Source of the DNA: Deinococcus peraridilitoris DSM 19664 | GTDB lineage: Bacteria; Deinococcota; Deinococci; Deinococcales; Deinococcaceae | Assembly: GCF_000317835.1 (NCBI RefSeq) | Contig: NC_019793.1 | Location: 796,001-860,000, forward strand | Direction of reading: 5' to 3' | Length of the DNA stretch: 64,000 nt | Shown here: in pieces, positions 1 through 9,744 of the stretch | Layout: each line of letters begins with the position of its first letter | Position numbering within the stretch: the stretch's first letter is position 1 | The notes under the pieces: model-generated | What the model was told of the DNA's origin: nothing | The model's input: only the letters and a program-made list of their open reading frames with translations | Database searches by the model: none | Program-made: the position numbers and the translations under genes

Positions 1-2
1 AC

Positions 3-248
3 GTTCCGGGTGAGCTGGTCGAAATAGCCGTCATCGACGGTGGTGCTCCGCTGCGTGACACGCACAACCTCTGGCGCGCCCACGTGCGCGGAGAAGGAGC
101 GCAGGGCAACGGCAGCGGCATGGGACTGTACATCGTGCGCTCGATTGTCGAAGGATGGGGCGGACAGGCCTGGACGCAACGGCTCGCGCCCAGCAGCGAG
201 TGGCCGACGGGCGCCAATGCCTTTTGTTTCACGGTTCCGGGCAGCTGA
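3..248 (+). CDS. Sensor histidine kinase, C-terminal fragment (PhoR-like)
   Basis: An open frame enters from the left edge and stops at 246-248, giving about 81 residues. It carries the end of a GHKL ATPase domain: the G2 box reads GSGMGLYIVRSIVEGWGG and is followed by the final beta strand (FCFTV). The phosphoacceptor histidine and the N, G1 and F boxes lie outside the window. phoU follows after about 100 bases and a PstS-like protein after that, so a phosphate-sensing PhoR role is the likeliest reading. This is inferred from context, because the kept piece only identifies the kinase superfamily. The 5' part is missing only because the window starts here. Confidence 0.75.
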   Translation, partial: VPGELVEIAVIDGGAPLRDTHNLWRAHVRGEGAQGNGSGMGLYIVRSIVEGWGGQAWTQRLAPSSEWPTGANAFCFTVPGS

Positions 249-349
249 CATGACTGCCTGCCGGTCGTGGTAGATTCCACCCGTGCGGCGGTAAAACCGC
301 CTGCTCAGTCCCGATACCGCGCGCTCAGGCGCGCACGAAGGAAACCGCC

Positions 350-991
350 ATGCGTGAAGCCCTGGAACACGATCTGCGCAGCATTCTGGAAGGCGCCCTC
401 GAAATGCTGGACGTGGTCGCCCGTCAACTCGACTTCGCCCGCGCCTCCCTGATCGAACGAGACACGGGCGCGCTGGCGAATGCCCGCGCCCTCGACAAGG
501 AAGTCGACGCCATGGAGACCCGCATCGAAGCCGAGTGTCTGCGCGTCATTGCGCTTCACCAGCCGGTCGCGCGCGACCTGCGTCTGATCGCGCTGATCCT
601 CAAGAGCCTCACCGACATCGAGCGGATGGGCGATTACGTCGTGCACGTGGCTGAGGACGGCGTGGAGCTGGCGCAGGAAACGGCTTTGAAAAAGTACATC
701 AACCTGGCGCGCATGCTCGAGCGGCTGGGTGAGATGATCGACAGCCTCAAGCGGACCATCCGCGAGCGCAACGTGGAGCTGGCGCGTGCCACGCTGGAAA
801 TGGACGATGAGGTCGACGATCTGTACGAGCAGATTCAACGTGAGCTGGTGACGTACATGCTCGAAGATCCGCGCACCATCGGCAAGGCCATCACCCTGAT
901 GCGGGTGGGGCGCAGTCTGGAGCGCGTGGGCGACCACATCGAGAACGTCGCCGAGCGCGTGAATTACTGGGTCACCGGTCAGCGCACTTGA
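350..991 (+). CDS. phoU: Phosphate signalling regulator PhoU
   Basis: A 213-residue, all-helical protein of the usual PhoU length, made of two three-helix repeats. Each repeat has a metal-binding acidic signature: LTDIERMGDYVVHVAED in the first (about residues 85-101) and GRSLERVGDHIENVAERV in the second (about 185-202). PhoU couples the Pst phosphate transporter to the PhoR kinase and keeps the Pho regulon off when phosphate is plentiful. The order kinase, phoU, PstS-like gene fits this role. The stop overlaps the start of the next gene, so the two are translationally coupled. The start at 350 opens directly into the first helix. Confidence 0.93.
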   Translation: MREALEHDLRSILEGALEMLDVVARQLDFARASLIERDTGALANARALDKEVDAMETRIEAECLRVIALHQPVARDLRLIALILKSLTDIERMGDYVVHVAEDGVELAQETALKKYINLARMLERLGEMIDSLKRTIRERNVELARATLEMDDEVDDLYEQIQRELVTYMLEDPRTIGKAITLMRVGRSLERVGDHIENVAERVNYWVTGQRT

Positions 992-1953
992 GCATTGGCG
1001 TGCCGCGAACGTTCGCATGGCTGCTGATGGTGCTGGGATGCACCTCTGGCGCCGTGAGCGTCGTCGGCACGGCTCCTCCCTGGCTGCGTGAACTGGGTGG
1101 GCTGGAAACCCACTACCGTCAGACCTCGGCGCCGGACGCCTTGCGCGAGCTGTATGCAGGCCGGGCGGACGTGGCACTCGTGAGCCGGCCTGGTCCTCTG
1201 CCCCCCAGGGGAATTGGGCCGGTCGTGTTTCTGCCCGTGGCTGTCTATCCGGTCCGGCTTGCTTACCGCCTGCCTGGCGTGGATTTGCAGCTTGACCTCA
1301 AGACCGCCTGTCGGATTTTTGCCGGTCGGGTCCTGACCTGGGACCACCGCGAAATTGCCGCCCTCAACCCGGAAGTGCGCTTGCCCTCGCTGCCAATTCT
1401 GACGACGGCCCGCAGCGTCCCGAACGCCGCCAGCCAGGTGTTTGCGGAGGCGTGCGTGACGGGTGGCTGGTGGCCTTCGACGTGGCGCAAGAGCAGCTGG
1501 TCGGCGGGCGCCGTCAACATACGGACCCGGCAGCGCGAGCAGCTGGCCGACTTGCGGGTGACCGGCTCGTTGGGTCTGCTGGGGCCCCTGGAGCAGGCAC
1601 CGGACCTGCAAGTCGCCCGACTGCGCAGTCCAGGCGGCCTCTTCGTTGAGGCCTCGGTGGCGCAGGGTGTGGACGCGGTTCCCGCTTCTGTGTATACCAG
1701 CCTGGCCCCGGTGAAGGACGCACAGGCGTATCCGCTCCGGGGGTTGGTCTGGGCCGTTTACCTGCGTGAGCAGCGTTACCGGGAACGCGGACTTCAAGAA
1801 GCACAGGCGCTGCACGCTTTCCTGACGGCCCTGCAAGCTCAGGACAGTGAGTTCTTCACGCCCCTGCCCGAACAGGAGAGGCCGAGCGTCCGGCTGACCT
1901 TTGGTGGCCGCGACCTTGCGACGTTCAAGGGGCCACCCGCTCCCAGGCCATAA
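988..1953 (+). CDS. PstS-like phosphate-binding lipoprotein
   Basis: 321 residues from a TTG start (988-990) that overlaps the phoU stop. The N-terminus is a short hydrophobic stretch ending in VLGC, a lipobox, so an anchored lipoprotein is likely. The body resembles the PstS/type 2 periplasmic-binding fold: YAGRADVALVSRP, then LDLKTACRIFAGRVLTW followed by IAALNP, which matches the PstS family stretch usually written as L..IF.G.I..W....I..LNP. The usual N-terminal S/T-G-S phosphate loop is not clear, so the ligand is uncertain and a sensor role next to PhoU/PhoR is possible. No pstC, pstA or pstB genes follow. Confidence 0.7.
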   Translation: MSIGVPRTFAWLLMVLGCTSGAVSVVGTAPPWLRELGGLETHYRQTSAPDALRELYAGRADVALVSRPGPLPPRGIGPVVFLPVAVYPVRLAYRLPGVDLQLDLKTACRIFAGRVLTWDHREIAALNPEVRLPSLPILTTARSVPNAASQVFAEACVTGGWWPSTWRKSSWSAGAVNIRTRQREQLADLRVTGSLGLLGPLEQAPDLQVARLRSPGGLFVEASVAQGVDAVPASVYTSLAPVKDAQAYPLRGLVWAVYLREQRYRERGLQEAQALHAFLTALQAQDSEFFTPLPEQERPSVRLTFGGRDLATFKGPPAPRP

Positions 1954-1964
1954 CGAGGCTGGGG

Positions 1965-3020
1965 TTACGCCTTTTCACCGACTTCCAGCACGATCTTGCC
2001 AAAAAAGTCCCGCGAGGCCATCCGTTCATGGGCCTGCGCGGCCTGCTCCAGCGGCATCACGTCCGCCACCACCGGACGCAGCCTCTCCTGTTCGAGAAGG
2101 TGGGCGATTCTGAACAGGTGACCTTTCGGACCCATGGTGGAACCCAGAATGCGCAGTTGCTTGTAAAAGACGGCGCCCAGGGGCGTGACGGCCTCGTAGC
2201 CGCTGGTGGCGCCGCAGGTGACCAGGGTGCCTCCCCATTTCAAGGCGCGCAGGCTGGTCTGCCAGTTATCGGCGCCGGTGTGGTCGAGGGCAGCGTCGAC
2301 GCCCACGCCACCCGTCAGGGCCTTGATGCGCGCGCCGTAGTCCTCTTGGCGGTAGTTGATGACTTCATCCGCACCAAGCGTCCGAGCGAGGCTCAGCTTG
2401 CTGTCGTCTCCGGCCGTGGCAATGACGCGGGCACCGGCCAGCTTGGCGAACTGAATCGCCCAGCTGCTCACGCCGCTGCCCGCCGCCATCACCAGAACGG
2501 TCTGCCAGGGCCGCAGGTCGGCCTTGTCGAAGACCATCTGCCACGCGGTCAGGCTGGCAAGTGGCACCGTGGCGGCCTCGACAAAGGTCAGCGCGGCAGG
2601 CATCGGCACGATGTTGGCGCGCGGCACGACCACAAAGGGCGCGTAAGCACCTGTGCGGTGCTCGCCGAGAATTTGGTAGGCGCGGCAGAGGTTGTCCTGA
2701 CCACTCAGGCACTGCTCGCAGTGCCCGCAGCTGATCCCCGGGTTGACCATCACGCGCGCGCCGAGGTCGAGGTCGTGCACTCCGGGGCCAACGGCATCGA
2801 TTTCGCCGGCGGCGTCACTGCCCAGCACGTGCGGCAGGGGAAGCCGGGGACTGGCCAGTCCCCGGCGTACCCAGGTGTCGAGGTGGTTGAGGGCCACGGC
2901 GCGCACCCGCACACGCACTTCTCCTGCCTGGGGTTGTGGAATGGGTAGGTCTTGAAGTTGCAGCACGTGCGGCTCTCCGCGTCCGGTCATCACGACGGCG
3001 CGCATGGTGGCGTTGGGCAT
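1965..3020 (-). CDS. Zinc-type alcohol dehydrogenase / quinone oxidoreductase (MDR family)
   Basis: A 351-residue medium-chain dehydrogenase/reductase. The N-terminal GroES-like half has a structural zinc lobe with the cysteine pattern CGHCEQCLSGQDNLC (about residues 98-112). The nucleotide fold carries AAGSGVSSWAIQFAKLAGARVIATAG (about 180-205), with glycines in the place of the usual GxGxxG. The substrate is not evident. A second in-frame ATG five codons in (MRAVVMTGRG) is the more typical family start. The gene is divergent from an acyl-CoA ligase, and a 14-base perfect palindrome sits about 11 bases before its start, so it is probably repressor-controlled. Confidence 0.85.
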   Translation of the reverse strand: MPNATMRAVVMTGRGEPHVLQLQDLPIPQPQAGEVRVRVRAVALNHLDTWVRRGLASPRLPLPHVLGSDAAGEIDAVGPGVHDLDLGARVMVNPGISCGHCEQCLSGQDNLCRAYQILGEHRTGAYAPFVVVPRANIVPMPAALTFVEAATVPLASLTAWQMVFDKADLRPWQTVLVMAAGSGVSSWAIQFAKLAGARVIATAGDDSKLSLARTLGADEVINYRQEDYGARIKALTGGVGVDAALDHTGADNWQTSLRALKWGGTLVTCGATSGYEAVTPLGAVFYKQLRILGSTMGPKGHLFRIAHLLEQERLRPVVADVMPLEQAAQAHERMASRDFFGKIVLEVGEKA

Positions 3021-3030
3021 GGTTTATGCT

Positions 3031-3044
3031 AGCGAACGTTCGCT
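3031..3044. promoter_or_regulatory. Palindromic operator upstream of the alcohol dehydrogenase
   Basis: AGCGAACGTTCGCT is a perfect 14-base palindrome. One mismatch further out the flanks also pair (C at 3029 with G at 3046). It lies 11 bases upstream of the start at 3020, where a bound repressor would block transcription. A half-site copy, ACGTTCG, recurs at 3049-3055. The form is typical of TetR-family operators. The cognate regulator is not identifiable from this site alone. Confidence 0.6.
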
Positions 3045-3136
3045 TGGCACGTTCGTTTCCTGTTCTGTGTCCAGCGGTGTCAATCATGAAAGCGCAGGCG
3101 AGCCTGCGCCCAGCAGAGCCGATATTTGTTACACTC

Positions 3137-3152
3137 GGTTCATAACTGAACC
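3137..3152. promoter_or_regulatory. Inverted-repeat operator upstream of acyl-CoA ligase
   Basis: GGTTCA-TAAC-TGAACC is a perfect 6-4-6 inverted repeat. A TACACT -10-like hexamer lies at 3130-3135, so the repeat would cover the transcription start. The paaA promoter has the same arrangement: TACACT, then a 6-4-6 repeat 3 bases downstream. The arms differ in sequence from the paaA operator, so a different TetR-type repressor, for example a fatty-acid one, may act here. Confidence 0.55.
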
Positions 3153-3192
3153 AAGTTCAAGTTTGGCCGTGTTGGCCCAAAGGAGCGCGTGT

Positions 3193-4863
<1,671 letters not shown>

Positions 4864-4997
4864 AGCGGGAGTCAAAGACGTGACCCTCGTTTGGTCATTG
4901 TGTTCGAGCAAACGGCGTGAGTCACCTCGACCAGCAGGGCCCGAGCGCGCTTCGATAGCTGTTGCCTGCTTCTGCCCACCTGGAGGCATCTCGTTCT

Positions 4998-5037
4998 GCA
5001 CGTCGCAGCGTGGCCGAAAACCCACGCTGCGACGTGC
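4998..5037. terminator. Hairpin after acyl-CoA ligase
   Basis: A perfect 16-base inverted repeat (GCACGTCGCAGCGTGG at 4998-5013, complement at 5022-5037) with an 8-base loop, CCGAAAAC. There is no clear T-run. It lies 135 bases after the ligase stop and before the response regulator. It is probably a terminator or an mRNA 3' stabiliser. Nothing else is seen in 4864-5130. Confidence 0.5.
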
Positions 5038-5146
5038 CATGCCCACATCGAGCCCTCAGCTCCTTCGTTGGTCATGCGGCCGCAAAGCGGTGCATGGCTT
5101 TTTGAACCACGCTTTTCACCCACAAACGGCTAGAATGTTGTCTACC

Positions 5147-5542
5147 ATGCCGTACACCATTCTGGTTGCCGACGACGAAAGCGCCATCCGCACGATGCTT
5201 GAGGTGATTCTGTCGGCGGATGGGCACGATGTCGTGCCGCTCGGGGATGGAAAGGCCGTACTGGAGTACCTGAAGGACTACACGCCCGACGCCATGCTGC
5301 TCGACGTCAAGATGCCGTTCGTGGACGGCTACGAGATCTGCAGCCGGGTCAAGCGGGTCAAGCGCCTGGCACACGTCCCGGTCGTGCTGCTCACCGCCTT
5401 CGACGACGATCAGACGCGTGACCACGCCAAGCTGGTCGGCGCGGACGATCTCATCTACAAGCCCCTGAGCGGCAAGAACCTGCGTGGACGCGTCGCGCAG
5501 CTGATCGAGTCGAAAAAGGCGCCGGGTCGGCTGACATCATGA
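5147..5542 (+). CDS. Single-domain response regulator (CheY-like receiver)
   Basis: 131 residues, receiver domain only. The acidic pocket is ADDE (Asp9-Asp10), the phosphoacceptor is Asp53 in LLDVKMP, the switch threonine is in VVLLTAF and the conserved lysine is in IYKP. There is no output domain, so it acts by protein contact or as a phosphorelay intermediate. No kinase is adjacent. The start is chosen at 5147 (MPYTILVADDE). An in-frame ATG four codons earlier (5135) overlaps a TAGAAT hexamer at 5131-5136 that looks like a -10 box, which favours the later, leaderless start. Confidence 0.88.
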   Translation: MPYTILVADDESAIRTMLEVILSADGHDVVPLGDGKAVLEYLKDYTPDAMLLDVKMPFVDGYEICSRVKRVKRLAHVPVVLLTAFDDDQTRDHAKLVGADDLIYKPLSGKNLRGRVAQLIESKKAPGRLTS

Positions 5543-5621
5543 CAGCGCACTTCGGCACCAGCGGCCCGGATGCCGCGTCCGCTGCGCTTTTTCGCGCTCC
5601 CGACTTGAGGATTCATACGAA

Positions 5622-7976
5622 ATGAACCTGTTTTTGCGTCTTGTGCTGCTGCTGCTGGCCCTGGCCGTGGCCGCCGTGGTGGTTGCTGCGGGCGTCGCCG
5701 CCACTTTCGTATCGAAATGGGCCAGCGACATTCCCGACTACCGCCGCCTCGATTCATTGACGCTGGGCACCACCACCCGCGTCTACGCACGTGACCTGAG
5801 CCCCTTGGGCAGCCTCACGCCCGCACTCGCCGGTGGAGCGCGCATCAACCGCACGCTCGTCACCCTGGAAGAAATCAGCCCGTACATGATCGCGTCGGTG
5901 GTCACGAACGAGGACCGCCGCTTCTTCGAGCATTACGGCCTCGACCCGATCGGTATCTCGCGTGGCCTGAAAAAGACCCTCAACAACGAACGCGTCGAGG
6001 GCGGCTCGACCCTCACCAACCAGCTCGTGAAGCTGACGCTGCTCGACGATCTGGGCGGCGCGCGCACTCCCGAGCGCAAGGTCAAGGAGTGGCTGCTCTC
6101 GCTGCAGGTGGAACGCTCGTTTACCAAAGAGGAAATTCTCAACAACTATCTCAACGCCATTTACTGGGGCGATGGTGGGGCAGTCGAGCTGTTCGGTGTG
6201 CACGCTGCCGCGCGCGCTTACTTTGGCAAGCTTCCCCGCGACCTGAACCTCGCACAGAGCACCTACCTCGCCACGCTGGTGCCCTCACCCCGGCGCTATC
6301 TCGACTACAAAATCCAGCGCGGGTACATGCGCAGCCTGCTGGAGCGGATGGTGGAGGACGGCTGGGTGACGCGGGCGCAGGCCGACGCCGCCTGGCGTGA
6401 AAAACTGCAGCCCCGAGGCTGGAAGGTGACTTACGACGCTACCGGTAACGTCAAGAGTGCCGAGCTCGTCAACCGCAGTGCCACTTACCTGCGCGCCGTG
6501 ACGACGACACGCGCGCCGCACTTCATGCAGCAGGTCGAAAAGGAATTGATCGCGCGTTTCGGAGCCGAGCGCGTGTTCGGCTCCGGCGGACTGAACGTGT
6601 ACACCACCCTCGATCCGCAGGCGCAGTCGGCAGCGGAACTGGCCTCCCGGCAGGCCGTCGTACCACAGGGCGCGACGCTGGGCGCGGTGCTGCTCGATCC
6701 CTACACCGCCGAGGTGCTGGCCATGGTCGGTCAGAAGATCGAAGCAGGTCGCCCGCCGCCCGAGTGGAACAACGCCGTGCAGGGCAAGCGCCAGGTGGGC
6801 TCCTCGATCAAGCCGCTGCTCTACACCACTGCCCTCTCCACGGGCCTGACACAGCTGCACACCGAGGAGGACCGCCCGGTGAGTTTTCCGTGCTCGGGCT
6901 GCCCGGACGGTGAGTACAAACCGCAGAACTTCGGCGGAAAGTTTTACCACCGCGACATGACCCTGCGCGAAGCGCTCAACCGTTCGCTCAACATTCCCAC
7001 CCTGCGCCTGGCCGACCGCATCGGGCTGCCGACCTTTCGGGGCAAGCTGACCGAACTGGGTTTTACCCCCTCGCGTGACTCTGGGTTGTCGCTGGCCATT
7101 GGCACGCTCGAGACCACGCCGCTGATGATGGCTGCCGCCTACGCGCCCTTCGTGAACGGCGGCATCTGGAGACAACCACGTTATATCTCGCGCGTCACCA
7201 CGGTGTCCGGACAGGTACTGTATGACGCTGCCAACGAACGCCAGGCACAGCGGCGCGTCTGGAGCCCGCAGGTCGCTTACCTGGGGCTCGACATGCTGCT
7301 GGGGTACGTCAACGACTTCAGGCCCACCGAGGGTGGCTTCGGCTGGAAAGCCCGCATTCCCGGCTGGGAAGTGGGCGGCAAGACCGGCACCACGAACGAT
7401 GTGCGCGATCTGTGGTTCGTCGGCGCGACGCCCACTTACGTCGGCGCGGTGTGGGTCGGCAAGCAGGCAGGCGGCACGATGGGCGACAAGGATTACAGCG
7501 GCGAGGTGAACCCGCCCATCTGGCGCACCATGGTGATGGGCGCGCTGGCGGGCAAGCCACCTCGCCAGTTCACGGTACCGGACGGCATCATGTACGAAAC
7601 CGCTCCGTTCAAGCGCGACGTGCAGATCGCCCTGGTCGACCCGAATTATCAGGGCAAAACCACCGTGATCGAGCGGGACAACGAGCTGCCACAGCTGCGC
7701 GAAGCCAGCCCCCCGCCAAGCGACGCCACCGTCAAGGTCAACCTCGACCGCCGTACCGGGCGCCTCGCCACCGAATTCACGCCGCCCGAGTTCGTCATCG
7801 AACGCCGCGTGCGCCCCGAGGAGCTGCCCGGCTACGCTCCCGATCCCAATCCGCAACCCCTGCCGGACGACCTTCCCGCTTCACTCCCGGCAGCGGCTCC
7901 CAAGCCACCGACGGACAGCCCGGACGGGATTCCGCGTGCTCCACAGCTGCCGGCGCAGGCCGGGGGAAACTCGTGA
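5622..7976 (+). CDS. Class A penicillin-binding protein (PBP1A-type)
   Basis: 784 residues. An N-terminal membrane anchor (about residues 4-32) is followed by a GT51 glycosyltransferase domain with EDRRFFEHYGLDP (catalytic Glu near 97), EGGSTLTNQL and KVKEWLLSLQVE. The transpeptidase domain has SSIK (active serine about residue 395), SLN (about 455) and KTGT (about 587). It polymerises and cross-links peptidoglycan at the outer face of the cytoplasmic membrane. The C-terminus is a proline-rich tail of about 60 residues. The stop overlaps the GTG start of the next gene (7973), so the small thioredoxin-like protein is probably cotranslated. Confidence 0.94.
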   Translation: MNLFLRLVLLLLALAVAAVVVAAGVAATFVSKWASDIPDYRRLDSLTLGTTTRVYARDLSPLGSLTPALAGGARINRTLVTLEEISPYMIASVVTNEDRRFFEHYGLDPIGISRGLKKTLNNERVEGGSTLTNQLVKLTLLDDLGGARTPERKVKEWLLSLQVERSFTKEEILNNYLNAIYWGDGGAVELFGVHAAARAYFGKLPRDLNLAQSTYLATLVPSPRRYLDYKIQRGYMRSLLERMVEDGWVTRAQADAAWREKLQPRGWKVTYDATGNVKSAELVNRSATYLRAVTTTRAPHFMQQVEKELIARFGAERVFGSGGLNVYTTLDPQAQSAAELASRQAVVPQGATLGAVLLDPYTAEVLAMVGQKIEAGRPPPEWNNAVQGKRQVGSSIKPLLYTTALSTGLTQLHTEEDRPVSFPCSGCPDGEYKPQNFGGKFYHRDMTLREALNRSLNIPTLRLADRIGLPTFRGKLTELGFTPSRDSGLSLAIGTLETTPLMMAAAYAPFVNGGIWRQPRYISRVTTVSGQVLYDAANERQAQRRVWSPQVAYLGLDMLLGYVNDFRPTEGGFGWKARIPGWEVGGKTGTTNDVRDLWFVGATPTYVGAVWVGKQAGGTMGDKDYSGEVNPPIWRTMVMGALAGKPPRQFTVPDGIMYETAPFKRDVQIALVDPNYQGKTTVIERDNELPQLREASPPPSDATVKVNLDRRTGRLATEFTPPEFVIERRVRPEELPGYAPDPNPQPLPDDLPASLPAAAPKPPTDSPDGIPRAPQLPAQAGGNS

Positions 7977-8371
7977 AGTGCCCGTCCGGCGGGCTGGCCC
8001 TGGGCCTGCTTCTCATGGCCAGCCCGGCCCTGGCGGTGCCCCGCCTGGGTGAAGCGCTGCCCCCTCATCCCTGGCAGACCCAGCGCGCCCCACTCGAACT
8101 GGTCGTCGTGTACAGCCACGACTGCGGAGACCTGGGCGCCCTTTGGAAGGACGTGCTGCAGGCAGGCGTGCCCGTGCGCGCGGTGAACGCCGAGGGCGTG
8201 ACCGCGCCCGCGCCTGGCGGGGTGAACGTCTGGCGCGGCGAAGACGCCACACGCTTTTCCCGGGAACTCCGGGTGCGCGTGTATCCCAGCATTCTGCTCG
8301 TACGCGAAGGCCGCATCCTCAGTCTTTGGGAGGGGACAATCGACCTGAAGGCCTTGCGCGAGCTGCTCTAA
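7973..8371 (+). CDS. Secreted thioredoxin-fold-like protein with one mature cysteine
   Basis: 132 residues from the GTG at 7973, overlapping the PBP stop. A signal peptide ends near LAVPRLG. The mature part has a thioredoxin-like layout: LELVVVYSHDCGDLGALW where family members carry the redox motif, then VYPSILLVREGRILSLWEG, the cis-proline strand and beta hairpin. Only one cysteine remains in the mature protein, so it cannot act as an ordinary dithiol oxidoreductase. It lies directly before ccdA, which passes reductant across the membrane, so a helper role in haem or thiol handling is possible. No known family was recognised with certainty. Confidence 0.65.
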   Translation: MKCPSGGLALGLLLMASPALAVPRLGEALPPHPWQTQRAPLELVVVYSHDCGDLGALWKDVLQAGVPVRAVNAEGVTAPAPGGVNVWRGEDATRFSRELRVRVYPSILLVREGRILSLWEGTIDLKALRELL

Positions 8372-8374
8372 ACT
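8369..8374 (+). promoter_or_regulatory. Leaderless -10-like box of ccdA
   Basis: TAAACT sits 6 bases before the ccdA ATG at 8381. Its TAA doubles as the stop codon of the previous gene (8369-8371). The spacing would place the transcript start at or near the ATG. No good -35 is visible, so this is an internal promoter candidate only. Confidence 0.35.
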
Positions 8375-8380
8375 GCCTTC

Positions 8381-9073
8381 ATGAATCCCGCGCAGGCGGA
8401 GGTCCTTCCGGCGCTCGGCATTGCTTTTGCCGCCGGGCTGCTGTCGTTTCTGTCGCCGTGCGTGCTGCCGCTGGTGCCGTCTTACCTGGGAGTATTGGGG
8501 GGCGGGCGCTCGCCGCTCGTGCGGGCACTTGGCTTCGTGATGGGGTTCGGCCTGGTGTTCATCGCGCTGGGCGCCACGGCCAGTTACCTCGGGGCGCTGC
8601 TGGCACCGCACAAGATCGTGCTGGGCCGCGCCGGAGCCATTCTCATCATCGCCTTCGGTCTCTTTATGCTGGGTCTGCGTCCGCGTGGCCTGATGCTCGA
8701 TTCACGCCGCATGCGGGGAGCTGAACGCTACGGAGCCGTGGTGCTGGGCGCCGCCTTTGCTTTCGGCTGGAGTCCCTGCCTCGGCCCGATTCTCGGCAGC
8801 ATTCTCAGCCTGGCAGCCAGCAGCGCCAACCTGCCGCGCGGCGTGAGTTTGCTGGGCGCCTACACCGTGGGGCTCGCCGTGCCGTTTCTGCTGGCCGCCC
8901 TGCTGTGGCGCCGGCTCAATCTGCGCGCCCTGTCCCGCCTGAGTCCGGTCTTCGAGAAGATCGGGGGCGCCATTCTGGTGGTAGTCGGTCTGCTGATCTT
9001 CTCAGGCGAGTTCACACGCCTGGCGGGCTTCTTTTTCGAAATCACCCCGGCGTGGCTGCGCCAATACCTGTGA
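8381..9073 (+). CDS. ccdA: Cytochrome c biogenesis transmembrane protein CcdA
   Basis: 230 residues, mostly hydrophobic, with six predicted membrane helices in two pseudo-repeats. The redox cysteines sit in the family motifs SFLSPCVLPLVPSY (first repeat, about residue 27) and FGWSPCLGPILGS (second repeat, about 131). CcdA carries electrons from cytoplasmic thioredoxin to periplasmic thiol proteins that keep apocytochrome c cysteines reduced. Placement at the head of the ccm genes fits. The TGA stop overlaps the ccmA ATG by one base. Confidence 0.93.
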   Translation: MNPAQAEVLPALGIAFAAGLLSFLSPCVLPLVPSYLGVLGGGRSPLVRALGFVMGFGLVFIALGATASYLGALLAPHKIVLGRAGAILIIAFGLFMLGLRPRGLMLDSRRMRGAERYGAVVLGAAFAFGWSPCLGPILGSILSLAASSANLPRGVSLLGAYTVGLAVPFLLAALLWRRLNLRALSRLSPVFEKIGGAILVVVGLLIFSGEFTRLAGFFFEITPAWLRQYL

Positions 9074-9744
9074 TGCCCGCACCTGTGACGCCCGCACCTT
9101 GGACGCCCCAACCGGCAGTGCAGCTGCGCGGCCTGTGGTTGCGTCTCGGCCGCGATCTCGTGCTGCGTGACCTCGACCTCGACGTGGGCCAGGGCGAAGG
9201 GGTCGCGCTGCTCGGCGAGAACGGCGCTGGGAAAACAACCCTGCTGCGCCTGCTGGCTTCGGCCATCGGACCGACGCGCGGTGACGGGCGGATCTTCGGA
9301 TACGACCTGCGGGATCGGCGTGCCGTGCGCGAGCACGTGCACCTCCTGTCGCACGAAAGTGGCCTCTACCCCGACCTGACCCCAAGCGAGAATCTGCGTT
9401 TCGCCCTGCGTATGCACCGCCAGGAGGGGGATGTCCCTGGGGTACTGGGGCGGCTCCACCTGTCGGGCGCCGCGCACAAACGTGTACGTCACCTCAGTGC
9501 GGGCATGCGCAAACGGCTGGCGCTCGCCCGTCTGCTGATGCTCAGGCGTCCGCTGCTCCTCATCGACGAGCCCTTTGCCAACCTGGACGCCGCCGGACGC
9601 GAACTGGCCCTGGAGGTGCTGGGTGAGGTGCGCGCCGCCGGGTCGACCCTGATCGTCGCCGCGCACGAACCCGAGCTGACCGCGCGCGTCACCAACCGCA
9701 CCCTGCATCTGGCTCAGGGGAAACTGAGCGAGACGCAGCGGTGA
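9073..9744 (+). CDS. ccmA: Haem exporter ATP-binding protein CcmA
   Basis: 223 residues from the ATG at 9073. The frame is open further upstream but runs through ccdA. ABC ATPase signatures are Walker A GENGAGKTTLL (about residues 48-58), the signature LSAGMRKRLALARLL (about 140), Walker B LLLIDEP and the switch histidine in AAHEPE. With CcmB it forms the ABC part of the CcmABCD complex that releases holo-CcmE. The stop overlaps the GTG of ccmB by four bases. Confidence 0.92.
   Translation: MPAPVTPAPWTPQPAVQLRGLWLRLGRDLVLRDLDLDVGQGEGVALLGENGAGKTTLLRLLASAIGPTRGDGRIFGYDLRDRRAVREHVHLLSHESGLYPDLTPSENLRFALRMHRQEGDVPGVLGRLHLSGAAHKRVRHLSAGMRKRLALARLLMLRRPLLLIDEPFANLDAAGRELALEVLGEVRAAGSTLIVAAHEPELTARVTNRTLHLAQGKLSETQR

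Noticed and set aside
3004..3192. Upstream extension of the acyl-CoA ligase frame
   Set aside because: It runs through the operator and promoter and has no homology; the ATG at 3193 has a ribosome site.
4864..5134. Gap checked for tRNA or small RNA
   Set aside because: Only a terminator-like hairpin is seen; no cloverleaf or T-loop sequence is recognised here or in other gaps.
6285..7856. Long minus-strand frame (523 codons) opposite the penicillin-binding protein
   Set aside because: It is a shadow of a gene with complete PBP motifs on the other strand and shows no domain of its own.
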